Shown: one piece after another, positions 27,401 to 48,588 of the stretch
Position numbering within the stretch: the stretch's first letter is position 1
How the letters are laid out: the number at the start of each line of letters is the position of its first letter
Origin: Lineus longissimus
Taxonomy: Eukaryota; Nemertea; Pilidiophora; Heteronemertea; Lineidae
DNA: 64,000 nt
Direction of reading: 5' to 3'
Assembly (NCBI RefSeq): GCF_910592395.1
Contig: NC_088308.1
Location: 23,947,501-24,011,500 of the forward strand
The notes under the pieces: generated by a model
What the model saw: only the letters and a program-made list of their open reading frames with translations
Told to the model about the DNA's origin: nothing
Databases searched by the model: none
Made by a program: the position numbers and the translations under genes

Positions 27401-30400
27401 CTCCCAATTGGGTAATTGACGTGGTGTCACCTTGTCTGAGGATCGGATACTGTGGGGCTTTTTGAAATATTTGTCTGACAAATCCTTGTATTTCTCGTGT
27501 CCATTGGGTGGTCAGTGCGAGATTTTTTGCTGGATGAGTTGTCTAATTTCATTTAGGTAATTAGTAAATTATCCTTGGGGACAATTAGCGAGGACAATAA
27601 ATGATGAATCGGGTGACACCCAGTCTCGTAGTGATGGTTGATGTAAAATACGCAGTATACACGTCTTCGATATCCACGAGGGAAAGAATTTTTGTGGGAT
27701 AGGGAAATTATTTCCAACTGGGACGAGTTTTTACAAGTGGACTTGGCGCCATCTTGTTGGAATGTCAGCTAGTATTACTGAAGTTATCAATTGCGTTGGA
27801 GTTGGGCTTGATGGCGCTGCGGCCAGTCAAAAATCTATCCACGCCACCTTGACCATGGCCGGTCATACACTGCTGTTATGGCTGATGCAGACCAAGGCTG
27901 TTTCCTGACATGGTTGTATATACATGAAGAGTAAAGGCAGAGTTTCAAAAAATGTGCAATGCCACTTAATAAAAGCGTGCCAGTGTCCTTACGTGAAGAA
28001 CTGGGGACCAACCCAAAGGGTGTCTTCTGTGGGTTACATGGTGGATGTTAGGAGAGCTGCAGCTAATGTATAAAATGACAAAAGAATGGGAGAAGGTAAA
28101 AAAGTTATTTTACCATATTCATACCTACTTAGTTTTTGAAGCTAATTAATGTGGATGATTCATATAAACTGTAATCTCTCCCGTGCATTGGCTGATTAGT
28201 CATATTGATTATGGAATCCCCCTCTCATTATGCTGATCAGGGCAATTGCATTCAGAGTTACATTATCTCATAGCAACAAGTAAACATCTTGAAAAAGGTA
28301 TTGCTTTTTCACTAAATTTTTTTTTACAGCAATTTTAAGTATTTCTTTGCAGCCAATGTGTTTATTTGCCCTCAACTTCTTCATCATAATTTTGTTGATA
28401 GCCATTTTGGTGGTGTTCTTCCAATATAGGAATTTTCCATTTTTTTATCATTCTAGCACCCTGACCATTACTCCCGAACAAAGGCGATTGCAGAGATGGC
28501 TATTATGGCAGCCAATGGTTCCCAAGTTGAAGGGGGAGGGAAACTGGCAACATGCGCTCTCAGGCTGGCTGGGGTTTACGGTCCAGCAGAACAGAGACAT
28601 CTTCCTAGAATTGTTGTAAGTAAACCTCTATTGCAGGTCAGGCCAGATATGACAAATTCCCTTTTTACATCTGGCCAACATGCTTTATACCATTGGCTCT
28701 TTGGAAATTCAATATACATATAATTGGAGTTAAGTATCTAAGGTTTGGTCGATGACAATCCTGGAATATCAGTAAAAACCTGTGCAGTTACATGTAAGAA
28801 CTCAAAACGATAGACATATTAGTAACCTACAATTTGCTTCAAGGATAATACAAGGAGCTACATAAAGTTTTGAGGCAATAACTACATATTTGAAACATCT
28901 TTGTCTTTCCAGTCCTATCTTGAGCGTGGTCTGATGGCATTCAGTTATGGTTCAGACCCTATCACCGACTATCTCCACATTGACAACCTAGTTCAGGTTG
29001 AGATACTTGCAGGGGAGGCACTCAGTGAGAAGAAAGACAGAGTTGCCGTAAGTTATGGAAAAACAATGAAAGTGTGTTGTAGTTTAGGAGATTGGTAGTC
29101 CTTCAAAATGTTTTTTTGCAACTTGCCAAATGACAGCTCTCTCGCCAGTCAAGAGAAACGCTGGCTGCTGCGTCTGAAGATCATCAATATTCACTCTGCC
29201 ACCTTTCAGCACTACTGAGAACTGAACAATTAATTGCGGAAGCTCTACTGGAGGAAATCTTCAGGAAGAATGAAGTCAGATAAATAAAGTTATTCAAAAT
29301 CACTTGCTTATTTTTCCAGGCTGGCCAGACATACTTCATATCCGACAACAAGCCAATCAACACATTTGAATTCTTCAGACCTCTTGTGCAAGGGCTAGGC
29401 TTCAGTGGACCATATATCAATCTACCTCTCAAGTTGATTTACTTTATAGGTGTGTATGAGCAGATTGAAAGAGCCTGGTGATATTCAGGCATTTCTGAAT
29501 GTTTGTTAGAGCTGAGATAACGTAGCGATACTGCCCCTTTGCCTAATGCCAATGTTTTGAGTGACTATGGGTCCTTGGGTTGCCATCAAATGTAGTTGGT
29601 TAGCAGGACTTCTGAGTTTTCAATGGGGGGGGGGGGGGGGGTGAAGACCCTCATGAAGAATAACAGAATCAGACAAAAGATACAAGTCCTAACTTTAATC
29701 CATTACTACATGTAACTAGTATGTTATTTAACAAGAGAAAAGTATCAAGTCACTGCCAGTAGACGGCAAAACTTAGCCTACAACCAGAAGTTTTAGCTTC
29801 TCTTCCTTTCTTTCAGCTATCATTACAGAGTTCTTACATTCCATTATTGGTCGAGTCTACAATTTTCAACCTCTCCTGACCAAGACTGAGGTAAGAACAG
29901 TCGGTTAGGTTGGCAGCTGATCACCCGCGGTCTCCGGCGAGGTCCCTTCACCCCGTAGGCCTACATCAGCTGCAGCAGGTGAACTGTCTTAGACTTCAAC
30001 ATCCCTTGGCCTTGGCTGTGATGGGTCTACATCCTCCACACCATTACCACCAGTAGTCTTCCCTCCACCAATACGTGCCTGGAACTTATTATTCGTGTGT
30101 CTCAGGCCTGGCAAATCACACGTATGAACGTACAGCGGGACTGCAACTGGTTTCGTTTGGTTCTATATTCGCTGTACACACACATGCATTGATACACGTA
30201 CACCTCAGGCTCGTGCGATCATGGAATGTTGGAGTTTTTACCGTCACTTCAATCATCAATTGTTCGTTTCCAATTGTTTCTTAAGTTCTTTTTTCCGTTT
30301 CCCGTAGATCTTTAATCCTTTAACTACGCTCTGCTACCACAATGCTCATTAAGAAAGATAAGAAACGTATATTTTTATCATAAATAGGCTTTTATTTCGT

Positions 30401-31080
30401 CAGCTTCTTCTTTCAAAAATAGCGTCGTTGCCGTCCCCCAAATCCGGCTGGGCCGTGAGGTGGCCGAAGACAAACTAACTTTTCTCCCCAACACTCTGCT
30501 CATGGACACGATGAAGTCTGGTGCTGTAGGTCTGGACCCCCACAGTTCAGTGGTACTGCCTTAGATGCACTTGGGCACTTAATCCACTTGGGTGATTCTG
30601 CTCTTTAGACTTTCTTTTCATTGTTTGACACAAATACAGACATCTGGGGCAAAATGTGATAAAACTTGTATCTTCCTATGTCAGATGTATCAAAGTATTG
30701 ATGAAATATATTCTGGGCTTTAGACCAGAACCTTATGTACTTGGTTCCAGGGGTTCTGGTTTGATAGTGACAATGTCTTCCACATCCTGGGTTGAATGTG
30801 ACAATGTCTTTCAGATCCTAATCTCTCATTATCCCGTTCTTCACAGGTGTACAAGACCGGTGTGACCCATTACTTCAGTATTGAGAAAGCTGCCCGGGAT
30901 CTAGGCTACTGTCCCACGGTACAGAACAGATTGGACGAGGTCATACAACATTTCAAAAGTCTAGGGCATGGCAAGAAGGAGACAAAGGAACAGTCGTTTA
31001 TCATGCGTTATCTGGTCAATATCATCATAGCTTTTATATTTGCTTCGATTATTCTGTCTTTTCTACCTGTGACAAATTGA
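24412..31080 (+). CDS. SDR42E: short-chain dehydrogenase/reductase family 42E (SDR42E1/2-like), 5' exons not seen
   Basis: Six spliced coding exons: 24412-24527, 28457-28615, 28913-29047, 29320-29449, 29817-29890 and 30847-31080 (stop). All have GT-AG borders and matching phases, giving about 282 residues against roughly 393 in vertebrate SDR42E1. The first visible exon encodes TRLVYTSTYNVVFGGQ, the second HPDHYSRTKAIAE with the SDR catalytic YxxxK, then AGVYGPAEQRHLPRIV, HIDNLVQ, a 3-beta-HSD-like FEFFRPLVQGLG segment, YNFQPLLTKTE and KTGVTHYFSIEKA. The last exon ends in a hydrophobic helix, so the enzyme is probably membrane-anchored. About 110 N-terminal residues with the Rossmann GxxGxxG are missing from the model. 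The family belongs to the extended, 3-beta-HSD-like SDRs; its substrate is not settled. The 3.9-kb intron 24528-28456 contains the left end of the 7.5-kb duplication. Confidence 0.92.
24528..26698 (+). other. SDR42E intron, single-copy part
   Basis: Intronic sequence left of the duplication break. No exon or mobile element is recognised. Two weakly similar blocks (CACTTCAATTAAAATGATAAG near 26010 and CACTTTAATTAAAAAGATAAC near 26135) suggest an old 125-bp local duplication. Confidence 0.55.
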
Positions 31081-31370
31081 TGTTTACTGTACGATTAGAT
31101 TCTTTTGACATTCGTATTCTGGGAGTGGGGGGGGGGGGGATGTGGCGTGGTACCAACTGAACACATGAAGACAACATGTAATCTTTAGTGTTATCCACTC
31201 AGTACTTCTGTCTTTTAGTTTATCAATCTGTCATAGTTGTGGTCAAAGGAAGACAAATGAATCCCCTCAAATGAACCAGGACTATCATTGAAATGTATAT
31301 TTAGGAATCTGTTCCTTTGTATGACGATATTTGTACAATCATGTTTCTACCGGTAATATTTATTTAATGA

Positions 31371-31376
31371 AATAAA
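31371..31376 (+). terminator. poly(A) signal of SDR42E, copy 1
   Basis: AATAAA 291 bases after the stop codon in an AT-rich 3' UTR. It is the only canonical signal between this stop and the actin terminal exon that fits the plus-strand gene. Confidence 0.7.
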
Positions 31377-32612
31377 TACTTCTGATGAATTACTCCTCTC
31401 TCTCTGTCTTATTGCTTGTTATGGGATGGCTATAGTAACCAGCTTGTGGTTTGTGTAGTTCTCACAAGATAGCAGTGCTATCTCGAAGTGAGGAGACATT
31501 GCTGAAGACAAACTGATTGTCACAACCAAAGGACAAACAGGATAAAGCCCTTGCTTGTGCATATTTATTCCGGACTTCCAAGCCAGAGACCATACATGTG
31601 TATGCCAGGCCCAATACATTGACAAAAGGATCAGTCACAATGTCAATGGAATAAAAGGCACACATTGTCTTTTCACAACTGTTGCCAAGCTTCAAACTTG
31701 TGAGCTTTGGGCTGACCAAGGCGAGATGGTCAAACCAGGCAGTTTCATTTGTCCACAATTACCTGGGTCTGACCAATAAATATGGCTAGGTAGTCCAAGC
31801 AAAACGGTTATTTGTCCGAGTGCCCTGGACTTCTGTTTTATCATGTTACAACCAAGCATTACATCTCAACCAACACAACTTGGGATAGTGATCCGTATCC
31901 CCCAGGCCTCTCCATATCAAGGAGTGTAGAAACCAAATACTGCATTAGAAATGGTCTCAATCAATCCTTCAAAATGCCTTGTTGTCGAAGCACTGTTGGT
32001 TGTGACAAAGAGCAAACACCACCTCTGTCTTCGTTCTGACTGCTGGAGGAAAAATGAGAACATGCATATGCAAAACCCATGTCTAACTATAGAGTTGAAA
32101 ACAGCAACTTAGAAAATTTGATGTGTTTAATATGACTATGCGTTAAATAATGACATTTTATATAAGAATGTTATATTTACTGCAAAACGATGATTATAGG
32201 GATATCTTGATCAGCAGTTCGGGAAAATGGCACTTTCTACAAATAATAACGATTCGTGCTAAGTGCACAGTTATCCTTTTCAACTTGCTGCTCTGCTAGT
32301 TGTCAGGTCAGAGTTCTAAGTTTCCTTGCATGACATTAGATAGACTTAAAAAGTGAACGTGCAACACTTTAACGGGGCGAAGATGTCCCTATGTGACGAC
32401 GGAGATAATATCACAGTCTGGACCAGTGTCAGCCTGCGACCAGTCCCTCTCTTTAGGTATGATTCAAGCACACCTTCCAAAAGCTTTTCGCATTAGAGTC
32501 ATTGAACCCAGATCACCAAGTCGGGCGTCATCCCCTTGTCCTCGATAACATGGTTCTCCTCCTTATCTGCTATCACCGAAGCAAGGGAACGTACATTCGG
32601 TTACTTTGGCGT
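31377..32612. other. intergenic between SDR42E and actin 3' ends (copy 1)
   Basis: The two genes converge here. I see no exon. A minus-strand ATTAAA (32126-32131) or AATAAA (31564-31569) could be the actin poly(A) signal. Similarity to the third actin stops abruptly at the stop codon, so the 3' UTRs are unrelated. Confidence 0.5.
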
Positions 32613-34197
<1,585 letters not shown>

Positions 34198-35955
34198 TTA
34201 TGTTCAAGTGTGAATCATCTTGCCATTATTCATTTCTTTGCATACTGGCAGTATTTCAACTTATCATTATGATTCTTTAGTTTGCTATCGTTGGCTGCAT
34301 GCAGTTGCAAAAAGCAAAAGTAATCCAAAGTTTGGAAACATGTGATGAAATGTATTTAGCCATACAAATTAATCCCAGCTCTTTTCTTCAGTATGGCGTA
34401 CAATGCTGGTCTGGAATCCTTGTCACTTTCTCCACTTGTTGACATCTTGGTTTAAGATTGCTAAGAGACTGTTTTTGTAAGTCGTTCTACCAGTGTCCGC
34501 AAATTGGCAAGGGAAATTGTTTCATTTCCTGAATTTCTGACACACCCAATACTGCAGGAAAGAATGAGGATGGGGATTGATATCAAATTCTTTTTTATGA
34601 GGGTTTGTGAAGAGATTATGAAATTTAACCTGGCTCCCTTGTTCCTAATCTGATTGTAATTTTCACTTAAAGGATTGACATACCTTTTCCCCTATATATA
34701 ATTATTGAAGTGTCGTTATCCTATTGGGAGTTTACAATAGTCATCGTCATCAGTAATATTGAGTATTTAATCCCCACATTTCGACATCTCACACCCAATA
34801 CAACAGCCACTTAATCTAAGGTCAGATATCAGAAATAGCAGCTCTGGCATTTGTTCTAATGATAATTAATTGTTTAATTTCCTCTTGGGATATCAAGAGC
34901 TCCCAATTGGGTAATTGACGTGGTGTCACCTTGTCTGAGGATCGGATACTGTGGGGCTTTTTGAAATATTTGTCTGACAAATCCTTGTATTTCTCGTGTC
35001 CATTGGGTGGTCAGTGCGAGATTTTTTGCTGGATGAGTTGTCTAATTTCATTTAGGTAATTAGTAAATTATCCTTGGGGACAATTAGCGAGGACAATAAA
35101 TGATGAATCGGGTGACACCCAGTCTCGTAGTGATGGTTGATGTAAAATACGCAGTATACACGTCTTCGATATCCACGAGGGAAAGAATTTTTGTGGGATA
35201 GGGAAATTATTTCCAACTGGGACGAGTTTTTACAAGTGGACTTGGCGCCATCTTGTTGGAATGTCAGCTAGTATTACTGAAGTTATCAATTGCGTTGGAG
35301 TTGGGCTTGATGGCGCTGCGGCCAGTCAAAAATCTATCCACGCCACCTTGACCATGGCCGGTCATACACTGCTGTTATGGCTGATGCAGACCAAGGCTGT
35401 TTCCTGACATGGTTGTATATACATGAAGAGTAAAGGCAGAGTTTCAAAAAATGTGCAATGCCACTTAATAAAAGCGTGCCAGTGTCCTTACGTGAAGAAC
35501 TGGGGACCAACCCAAAGGGTGTCTTCTGTGGGTTACATGGTGGATGTTAGGAGAGCTGCAGCTAATGTATAAAATGACAAAAGAATGGGAGAAGGTAAAA
35601 AAGTTATTTTACCATATTCATACCTACTTAGTTTTTGAAGCTAATTAATGTGGATGATTCATATAAACTGTAATCTCTCCCGTGCATTGGCTGATTAGTC
35701 ATATTGATTATGGAATCCCCCTCTCATTATGCTGATCAGGGCAATTGCATTCAGAGTTACATTATCTCATAGCAACAAGTAAACATCTTGAAAAAGGTAT
35801 TGCTTTTTCACTAAATTTTTTTTTACAGCAATTTTAAGTATTTCTTTGCAGCCAATGTGTTTATTTGCCCTCAACTTCTTCATCATAATTTTGTTGATAG
35901 CCATTTTGGTGGTGTTCTTCCAATATAGGAATTTTCCATTTTTTTATCATTCTAG

Positions 35956-38579
35956 CACCCTGACCATTACTCCCGAACAAAGGCGATTGCAGAGATGGCT
36001 ATTATGGCAGCCAATGGTTCCCAAGTTGAAGGGGGAGGGAAACTGGCAACATGCGCTCTCAGGCTGGCTGGGGTTTACGGTCCAGCAGAACAGAGACATC
36101 TTCCTAGAATTGTTGTAAGTAAACCTCTATTGCAGGTCAGGCCAGATATGACAAATTCCCTTTTTACATCTGGCCAACATGCTTTATACCATTGGCTCTT
36201 TGGAAATTCAATATACATATAATTGGAGTTAAGTATCTAAGGTTTGGTCGATGACAATCCTGGAATATCAGTAAAAACCTGTGCAGTTACATGTAAGAAC
36301 TCAAAACGATAGACATATTAGTAACCTACAATTTGCTTCAAGGATAATACAAGGAGCTACATAAAGTTTTGAGGCAATAACTACATATTTGAAACATCTT
36401 TGTCTTTCCAGTCCTATCTTGAGCGTGGTCTGATGGCATTCAGTTATGGTTCAGACCCTATCACCGACTATCTCCACATTGACAACCTAGTTCAGGTTGA
36501 GATACTTGCAGGGGAGGCACTCAGTGAGAAGAAAGACAGAGTTGCCGTAAGTTATGGAAAAACAATGAAAGTGTGTTGTAGTTTAGGAGATTGGTAGTCC
36601 TTCAAAATGTTTTTTTGCAACTTGCCAAATGACAGCTCTCTCGCCAGTCAAGAGAAACGCTGGCTGCTGCGTCTGAAGATCATCAATATTCACTCTGCCA
36701 CCTTTCAGCACTACTGAGAACTGAACAATTAATTGCGGAAGCTCTACTGGAGGAAATCTTCAGGAAGAATGAAGTCAGATAAATAAAGTTATTCAAAATC
36801 ACTTGCTTATTTTTCCAGGCTGGCCAGACATACTTCATATCCGACAACAAGCCAATCAACACATTTGAATTCTTCAGACCTCTTGTGCAAGGGCTAGGCT
36901 TCAGTGGACCATATATCAATCTACCTCTCAAGTTGATTTACTTTATAGGTGTGTATGAGCAGATTGAAAGAGCCTGGTGATATTCAGGCATTTCTGAATG
37001 TTTGTTAGAGCTGAGATAACGTAGCGATACTGCCCCTTTGCCTAATGCCAATGTTTTGAGTGACTATGGGTCCTTGGGTTGCCATCAAATGTAGTTGGTT
37101 AGCAGGACTTCTGAGTTTTCAATGGGGGGGGGGGGGGGGGTGAAGACCCTCATGAAGAATAACAGAATCAGACAAAAGATACAAGTCCTAACTTTAATCC
37201 ATTACTACATGTAACTAGTATGTTATTTAACAAGAGAAAAGTATCAAGTCACTGCCAGTAGACGGCAAAACTTAGCCTACAACCAGAAGTTTTAGCTTCT
37301 CTTCCTTTCTTTCAGCTATCATTACAGAGTTCTTACATTCCATTATTGGTCGAGTCTACAATTTTCAACCTCTCCTGACCAAGACTGAGGTAAGAACAGT
37401 CGGTTAGGTTGGCAGCTGATCACCCGCGGTCTCCGGCGAGGTCCCTTCACCCCGTAGGCCTACATCAGCTGCAGCAGGTGAACTGTCTTAGACTTCAACA
37501 TCCCTTGGCCTTGGCTGTGATGGGTCTACATCCTCCACACCATTACCACCAGTAGTCTTCCCTCCACCAATACGTGCCTGGAACTTATTATTCGTGTGTC
37601 TCAGGCCTGGCAAATCACACGTATGAACGTACAGCGGGACTGCAACTGGTTTCGTTTGGTTCTATATTCGCTGTACACACACATGCATTGATACACGTAC
37701 ACCTCAGGCTCGTGCGATCATGGAATGTTGGAGTTTTTACCGTCACTTCAATCATCAATTGTTCGTTTCCAATTGTTTCTTAAGTTCTTTTTTCCGTTTC
37801 CCGTAGATCTTTAATCCTTTAACTACGCTCTGCTACCACAATGCTCATTAAGAAAGATAAGAAACGTATATTTTTATCATAAATAGGCTTTTATTTCGTC
37901 AGCTTCTTCTTTCAAAAATAGCGTCGTTGCCGTCCCCCAAATCCGGCTGGGCCGTGAGGTGGCCGAAGACAAACTAACTTTTCTCCCCAACACTCTGCTC
38001 ATGGACACGATGAAGTCTGGTGCTGTAGGTCTGGACCCCCACAGTTCAGTGGTACTGCCTTAGATGCACTTGGGCACTTAATCCACTTGGGTGATTCTGC
38101 TCTTTAGACTTTCTTTTCATTGTTTGACACAAATACAGACATCTGGGGCAAAATGTGATAAAACTTGTATCTTCCTATGTCAGATGTATCAAAGTATTGA
38201 TGAAATATATTCTGGGCTTTAGACCAGAACCTTATGTACTTGGTTCCAGGGGTTCTGGTTTGATAGTGACAATGTCTTCCACATCCTGGGTTGAATGTGA
38301 CAATGTCTTTCAGATCCTAATCTCTCATTATCCCGTTCTTCACAGGTGTACAAGACCGGTGTGACCCATTACTTCAGTATTGAGAAAGCTGCCCGGGATC
38401 TAGGCTACTGTCCCACGGTACAGAACAGATTGGACGAGGTCATACAACATTTCAAAAGTCTAGGGCATGGCAAGAAGGAGACAAAGGAACAGTCGTTTAT
38501 CATGCGTTATCTGGTCAATATCATCATAGCTTTTATATTTGCTTCGATTATTCTGTCTTTTCTACCTGTGACAAATTGA
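35956..38579 (+). CDS. SDR42E-like 3' exons, 5'-truncated duplicate
   Basis: Five exons (35956-36114, 36412-36546, 36819-36948, 37316-37389, 38346-38579) repeat those of the SDR42E gene with intact splice sites and no stop. They cover HPDHYSRTK, with its catalytic Tyr and Lys, to the C-terminal membrane segment. The exon coding TRLVYTSTYN and everything before it lies left of the duplication and was not copied, so this set lacks the Rossmann N-terminus. It has no promoter of its own that I can see. It may be a silent remnant, or alternative terminal exons reached by long-range splicing from 24527. Confidence 0.88.
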
Positions 38580-38873
38580 TGTTTACTGTACGATTAGATT
38601 CTTTTGACATTCGTATTCTGGGAGTGGGGGGGGGGGGGGGGGATGTGGCATGGTACCAACTGAACACATGAAGACAACATGTAATCTTTAGTGTTATCCA
38701 CTCAGTACTTCTGTCTTTTAGTTTATCAATCTGTCATAGTTGTGGTCAAAGGAAGACAAATGAATCCCCTCAAATGAACCAGGACTATCATTGAAATGTA
38801 TATTTAGGAATCTGTTCCTTTGTATGACGATATTTGTACAATCATGTTTCTACCGGTAATATTTATTTAATGA

Positions 38874-38879
38874 AATAAA
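38874..38879 (+). terminator. poly(A) signal of the duplicated SDR42E 3' end
   Basis: AATAAA at the position equivalent to 31371-31376 of copy 1. Confidence 0.65.
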
Positions 38880-40115
38880 TACTTCTGATGAATTACTCCT
38901 CTCTCTCTGTCTTATTGCTTGTTATGGGATGGCTATAGTAACCAGCTTGTGGTTTGTGTAGTTCTCACAAGATAGCAGTGCTATCTCGAAGTGAGGAGAC
39001 ATTGCTGAAGACAAACTGATTGTCACAACCAAAGGACAAACAGGATAAAGCCCTTGCTTGTGCATATTTATTCCGGACTTCCAAGCCAGAGACCATACAT
39101 GTGTATGCCAGGCCCAATACATTGACAAAAGGATCAGTCACAATGTCAATGGAATAAAAGGCACACATTGTCTTTTCACAACTGTTGCCAAGCTTCAAAC
39201 TTGTGAGCTTTGGGCTGACCAAGGCGAGATGGTCAAACCAGGCAGTTTCATTTGTCCACAATTACCTGGGTCTGACCAATAAATATGGCTAGGTAGTCCA
39301 AGCAAAACGGTTATTTGTCCGAGTGCCCTGGACTTCTGTTTTATCATGTTACAACCAAGCATTACATCTCAACCAACACAACTTGGGATAGTGATCCGTA
39401 TCCCCCAGGCCTCTCCATATCAAGGAGTGTAGAAACCAAATACTGCATTAGAAATGGTCTCAATCAATCCTTCAAAATGCCTTGTTGTCGAAGCACTGTT
39501 GGTTGTGACAAAGAGCAAACACCACCTCTGTCTTCGTTCTGACTGCTGGAGGAAAAATGAGAACATGCATATGCAAAACCCATGTCTAACTATAGAGTTG
39601 AAAACAGCAACTTAGAAAATTTGATGTGTTTAATATGACTATGCGTTAAATAATGACATTTTATATAAGAATGTTATATTTACTGCAAAACGATGATTAT
39701 AGGGATATCTTGATCAGCAGTTCGGGAAAATGGCACTTTCTACAAATAATAACGATTCGTGCTAAGTGCACAGTTATCCTTTTCAACTTGCTGCTCTGCT
39801 AGTTGTCAGGTCAGAGTTCTAAGTTTCCTTGCATGACATTAGATAGACTTAAAAAGTGAACGTGCAACACTTTAACGGGGCGAAGATGTCCCTATGTGAC
39901 GACGGAGATAATATCACAGTCTGGACCAGTGTCAGCCTGCGACCAGTCCCTCTCTTTAGGTATGATTCAAGCACACCTTCCAAAAGCTTTTCGCATTAGA
40001 GTCATTGAACCCAGATCACCAAGTCGGGCGTCATCCCCTTGTCCTCGATAACATGGTTCTCCTCCTTATCTGCTATCACCGAAGCAAGGGAACGTACATT
40101 CGGTTACTTTGGCGT
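38880..40115. other. intergenic, copy 2 (equivalent to 31377-32612)
   Basis: Identical by eye to the copy-1 interval between the SDR42E and actin 3' ends. No exon is seen. Confidence 0.6.
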
Positions 40116-47001
<6,886 letters not shown>

Positions 47002-47005
47002 TCAG

Positions 47006-47106
47006 AAAACTGACAGCGCAAACAAGATGCAAGAGGTTTTTATGTGGCGTGACGCAAAGTGCGACGGACGTAATGACCATATTTGGTAGGATACTTCCAT
47101 ATTTGG
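47006..47106 (-). promoter_or_regulatory. actin core promoter with two CArG boxes 20 bp apart
   Basis: On the minus strand: CCAAATATGG at 47097-47106 and again at 47077-47086, a 20-bp centre spacing that puts both on the same helix face. CATAAAAACC (47036-47044) is the TATA-like box and TCAGTTTT (47006-47013) the initiator 30 bp downstream, with a leader of about 70 bases to the ATG at 46941. Confidence 0.75.
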
Positions 47107-47167
47107 AAATGTGTCAGTTGTCCGCGCAACGAAGGGATTCCCTGGTCCCGAAGATGAACACGAATAA

Positions 47168-47446
47168 CAGGGTCAGTCGTATGCTCCTCCCTCGCACCGG
47201 GATCTAGTGCCGATCGAGGAAAAGACCCTCAGTGAAGTTCAGGATGAAACTTTACCGCCCTCAAGTGAGATTCGCACTCAGCAGTCACAACCCTCGAGGT
47301 CCAGCACGAGTCCACTTAAGTCTAAACGTCCTCTAGCAGAATACGAGTATAAACCGATGCCAATGAAGTTCCCGCCTTTTGCGCCCTTTCCGCTCATGTC
47401 TTCACAATGGGCGACGTACCTCATGGCGCAATCAAGGCCGAGATAA
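47168..47446 (+). other. possible orphan coding exon, Pro/Ser-rich, 92 codons
   Basis: An open frame follows an acceptor-like AATAACAG and runs to a TAA at 47444-47446 without an ATG near its start. The translation is hydrophilic and then proline-rich (EYEYKPMPMKFPPFAPFP), and the DNA is richer in CpG than its surroundings. It could be the terminal exon of an unseen plus-strand gene or a transposon fragment. I recognise no family, and its place right upstream of the actin promoter is odd. Confidence 0.25.
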
Positions 47447-48588
47447 GATCACTTTAATAGTCTTTAGCGGGCTTATTATAAACCGCGAGATGCGGTTAAC
47501 GGTAATCATTATCTGCATGAGGAGATCATAGTCATTATTGTGGATTAGCGACGGCCTTAGCTCAAGTCGATTCGTCATGTCCCTTGAGCATTATTGCAGA
47601 CGTTATGACCATTTATGGAAGTTTTCTAAAACTTTTTAATTCACCAGTTCACCGCGAATATATTGTAGCAAATGCACTTAACCAGTATCTAGGAAAAGTT
47701 CAGGAGTCGAGGATTACTGTACATTCAAAAACCAGCAAACAATTGGTATTCTGCGGATGGTACAGATTTTTTAATGTAAGAGTCCATGCAGATAGTTAAC
47801 GACTAAATACTTATACACGTTTCCCAGATAGCAAAATTTATGGGCCCCATATGGCTATTGATTCCCCCAGCACATTCAGATAGGGACTTAAATGTGACAG
47901 GAGTTGTGAGACCAGAACAACTTTGAGAAAAACCCCTGAACAGCAAGCCAAATAATGATATAGTTCGAGGAAGATTAGTTTCATAATAAATACATCATAA
48001 GCTTTATTTCGTTTGTTTTATACATCTAGTACAAATACATGGACAGGACCCTCACATGTGACACAACAATAAGATAATCAAGTCAAAGATGAATATCTTC
48101 ACTCATGCGCTTGTAATGGACTGAAACTTCTTAACAAAATATGAATAATGTATAAACAACGTCTTCAAAGTCTGATTTCTGTCTGGAAAAAGGTGCATCT
48201 ATTACTTGCATCATGCAAAGCTAAAGGACTAATGAATGGACCTCCTACTTAGAGCCATGAGCAACAAAGCTCCAACAAGTACAACACCCAGCTAGTCCCA
48301 ATTGATCATTTTCATTCTATTTCATACAGCCAGCAGCAAACCTCTCTTCAGTTCAAAGGACAGAAATATTTCAGTCCCAAGATAGTCCTAACAGAGAGGT
48401 TTTAATGTACATCCCCACAATAAATAGCATTCGATTTGTTATTCCAGTGGAGTATGCACATTATTTCATTATTTGAATTTGAATTTATACAGTAATGTTT
48501 CATGGATTAAATGGTGACGGAATGTCATTATACAGAATGTCTTCACACAAACACTGCACAATACATTTTCTCTGATGAAGCACCAGTT
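47447..48588. other. VPS35L 3' UTR and intergenic
   Basis: Minus-strand AATAAA at 48003-48008 gives a VPS35L 3' UTR of about 580 bases. No further exon is seen in this interval. Confidence 0.5.
48003..48008 (-). terminator. probable VPS35L poly(A) signal
   Basis: TTTATT on plus, AATAAA on minus, 581 bases beyond the stop codon. Other, weaker variants lie closer, so the exact end is uncertain. Confidence 0.45.
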
